The notes under the pieces were generated by a model, which searched no databases, was not told the DNA's origin, and saw nothing but the letters and a program-made list of their open reading frames with translations. The position numbers were made by a program, and so were the translations under genes. Shown piece after piece: positions 63,101 through 64,000 of a stretch of DNA of 64,000 bases (the first letter of the stretch is position 1; each line of letters starts with the position of its first letter). This DNA is from Baylisascaris procyonis (lineage: Eukaryota; Nematoda; Chromadorea; Rhabditida; Ascarididae). The stretch covers positions 1,525,001 through 1,589,000 of the forward strand of contig JAZARR010000059.1 in assembly GCA_037389465.1 (NCBI GenBank). The letters run 5' to 3'.

Positions 63101-64000
63101 GCGTAGAGATAGCTGCACATGCATTGTGCGTCAAGATGAGTTGCAACGATAAGCGCCACAACGAGCCAAAAGTGTGATGCTGAAACGAGCCAACTGATGT
63201 ATAGGAAACGCGTCTCTTGTGGGCCTAATTTGCATATTTGACAGCACCAACTGGATCCCACATTTAGCACATACAAATGTCACAAAGAAGAGCAATGTCG
63301 GTTATGATAAGTGAGCCGAAGCGTTTCGCGCGGAAGTGGTGATGAATTTCGGACCGGGCAGCTGGCGCCCCACCACAAACCAAATTGCTTATTGCGTGGC
63401 ACTAGTGCTTTGGCTCATTTAAGGGTCGCCAATGCACATGTTATGCCATAATTACGCCTTTCCGATGCGCTAATCTAATTGTGTGCAGTTCCGTATTACA
63501 GAGGAGCACTTCTCTTCGAACATCCCGCTTAATTATCTTATCAATCGCATCGCTACGTGCAAGTCAACACCACTTCAGAGTGTATCTTCGGCAACGATGG
63601 GAGCTCTCTCGAGTGTGCCTTACGCACTCTCATAAACAGCATTGCACATGGTAATTACTGCAACTCTAATCAATGGAGCCCTATTAAATGCTGCATTTCG
63701 CATATTGTCAAGTGCAAAGCAAAACGCCAGTGTACCTATCTGAACATAAGACCTTATTTGGTAAGCCTGAAAGATGAGCTTCAATAGCCTGCGTCGAAAC
63801 ATCTCTGGCATCGCTTCGATAGGAAAAACAAATGCATTACATGACAAGAAGTGAAATTTTCTCGGAAAGTTGGTAGTTTCAGTTCTTTGTGTGAGCAAAT
63901 ATTACCTTCTGATGGATCGATGCGTTTTGCCCTTCGTCCATGTTTTGAGTTGTTATGTACGAACATATTGTCCGAGATGGCGAGCAGAGGGCCGTCCACA
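51047..64000 (-). CDS. unc-3: COE/EBF transcription factor UNC-3 (3' part, seven exons)
   Basis: Nuclear DNA-binding factor of the Collier/Olf/EBF family. In C. elegans UNC-3 specifies cholinergic motor-neuron identity. Seven exons (64000-63906, 61423-61260, 57257-57122, 56269-56131, 54037-53946, 52550-52416, 51114-51047) join in consistent phase into about 275 C-terminal residues. In order they encode the end of the COE DNA-binding domain ([18 protein letters not shown]), the IPT/TIG domain ([28 protein letters not shown], then [14 protein letters not shown] and [15 protein letters not shown]), the helix-loop-helix ([18 protein letters not shown], then [17 protein letters not shown], helix 2 not duplicated), and a Ser/Ala/Tyr/Pro-rich tail ending [10 protein letters not shown] before TTTRLA and the stop. 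The N-terminal half, including the zinc-knuckle part of the DNA-binding domain, lies beyond the right edge. Every visible domain is intact. Confidence 0.97.
52416..52550 (-). CDS. unc-3: unc-3 exon, Ser/Ala/Tyr-rich tail
   Basis: Acceptor GCAATTCCAG. Encodes [17 protein letters not shown], then [20 protein letters not shown] and AQFLNAPS. Donor TTCAA/GTATAT leaves phase 1. Low complexity and Ser/Tyr-rich, as in the tail of family members. Confidence 0.87.
53261..53437 (-). CDS. unexplained open frame with hydrophobic segment inside an unc-3 intron
   Basis: Open from a stop at 53438 to a stop at 53261-53263. It contains [18 protein letters not shown], then a hydrophobic stretch with [18 protein letters not shown], and ends [10 protein letters not shown]. 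It lies in the intron 52551-53945 on the same strand as unc-3. An acceptor GGCCTTTCAG precedes the first ATG. It could be a piece of a repeat family, a nested gene or chance. No family is recognised. Confidence 0.25.
   Translation of the reverse strand, partial: PSLQPHEASEGPFSMFMLHGFVGSIMLSTHMMHSILASFDAPGFLGLWIYYIPKKQWK
53946..54037 (-). CDS. unc-3: unc-3 exon, proximal C-terminal tail
   Basis: A short exon found by phase matching. Acceptor ATTTTGTAG, then a C that completes a serine, then [18 protein letters not shown] and [12 protein letters not shown]. Donor GCCG/GTTGGT leaves phase 1, exactly what the next exon needs. The composition (Pro, Ser, Tyr, Ala) matches COE transactivation tails. 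Confidence 0.85.
56131..56269 (-). CDS. unc-3: unc-3 exon, helix-loop-helix
   Basis: Acceptor CTATTTAG. Encodes [15 protein letters not shown], the loop [11 protein letters not shown] and helix 2 [17 protein letters not shown], which mediates COE dimerisation. Only one helix-2 unit is present, as known for invertebrate COE proteins. Donor AACAG/GTGAGT, phase 2. Confidence 0.97.
57122..57257 (-). CDS. unc-3: unc-3 exon, second half of IPT/TIG domain
   Basis: Acceptor ATGTTTCAG at phase 0. Opens SIQ, then [18 protein letters not shown] and [16 protein letters not shown]. The three residues S-I-Q sit at the exon junction where vertebrate EBF reads WSE-LITPHAIRV. Donor ATCT/GTTGGT leaves phase 1. 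Confidence 0.96.
58500..58525. repeat. perfect 10-bp inverted repeat in an unc-3 intron
   Basis: TGCACACAGG and CCTGTGTGCA flank a CAAAAA loop. It is a short hairpin in the intron 57258-61259 with no further context. Confidence 0.85.
59195..59645. repeat. dispersed GC-rich repeat, copy B (inside unc-3 intron)
   Basis: Second copy of the element at 40830-41265, same orientation, within the unc-3 intron 57258-61259. Its minus-strand frame is open for 162 codons (59143-59631) and contains [23 protein letters not shown] and [10 protein letters not shown]. The plus strand is also open for 130 codons. The longer open frame suggests this copy is the less decayed one. Confidence 0.85.
61260..61423 (-). 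CDS. unc-3: unc-3 exon, first half of IPT/TIG domain
   Basis: Acceptor CTATTTTAG. The two leading bases complete an aspartate with the upstream exon. Encodes the [12 protein letters not shown] linker and the IPT strands around [13 protein letters not shown] and [11 protein letters not shown]. Donor GAATGAG/GTTTGC, phase 0. Confidence 0.97.
61768..61848. other. imperfect long hairpin, miRNA-precursor-like
   Basis: Arms TTTGGAGTTCA with TGAACTTCAAA, and GCTCCCACC with GGTGGGC, close on a loop of about eight bases (core 61780-61833). An outer ATGCG/CGCAT and GTG/CAC pairing extends it beyond an internal bulge. Size and bulged stem resemble a pre-miRNA, or a short inverted-repeat element. It lies in the unc-3 intron 61424-63905. 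No known miRNA seed was recognised. Confidence 0.35.
63906..64000 (-). CDS. unc-3: unc-3 exon, end of DNA-binding domain (cut by window edge)
   Basis: Encodes [19 protein letters not shown] and the basic [11 protein letters not shown] that closes the COE DNA-binding domain. Donor GAAG/GTAATA leaves phase 1. The exon runs off the window on its 5' side. Confidence 0.97.

Noticed and set aside
63557..63787. 76-codon Cys-containing frame in an unc-3 intron
   Set aside because: It has no signal peptide, lies opposite another open frame and shows no homology I can recognise.

Overview
The window reads as an AT-rich nematode genomic segment, most likely from a clade V (rhabditid/strongylid) worm. 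Three protein-coding genes can be reconstructed exon by exon with matching reading phases, and their closest recognisable relatives are Caenorhabditis elegans proteins: a sex-peptide-receptor-type GPCR (sprr-2-like), tyrosine aminotransferase (tatn-1) and the COE/EBF transcription factor UNC-3. Introns are long (0.7 to 4 kb), donors start GT or GC, and acceptors are mostly TTTCAG-like. This architecture fits a parasitic strongylid better than compact Caenorhabditis, but the species cannot be named from sequence alone.

Layout. 1-11.9 kb: no gene I can support. 11.88-25.79 kb, plus strand: six-exon GPCR of about 385 residues. 25.8-33.4 kb: a convergent interval with a perfect 22-bp-arm palindrome and some weak coding-like fragments. 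33.4-35.5 kb, minus strand: two-exon tatn-1, 461 residues and apparently complete, with a GC-AG intron. 35.5-51.0 kb: mostly featureless AT-rich DNA, with GC-rich open-frame patches (36.4-37.4 and 38.4-39.0 kb), one copy of a dispersed repeat (40.8-41.3 kb) and a tandem pair of degenerate repeats (49.9-50.85 kb). 51.05 kb to the right edge, minus strand: the 3' part of unc-3, seven exons covering the end of the DNA-binding domain, the IPT/TIG domain, the helix-loop-helix and the C-terminal tail. The gene continues past base 64000. Its introns hold the second copy of the dispersed repeat (59.2-59.65 kb), an unexplained 59-codon open frame and a miRNA-precursor-like hairpin.

The genes do not form an operon or a pathway. 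They act in neuropeptide signalling (GPCR), tyrosine catabolism (tatn-1) and motor-neuron identity (unc-3). From memory, all three C. elegans counterparts are X-linked, and tatn-1 and sprr-2 lie on the same cosmid, so the likely message is conserved X-chromosome linkage. I found no prokaryotic-type system, CRISPR array, rRNA, convincing tRNA or intact transposase.
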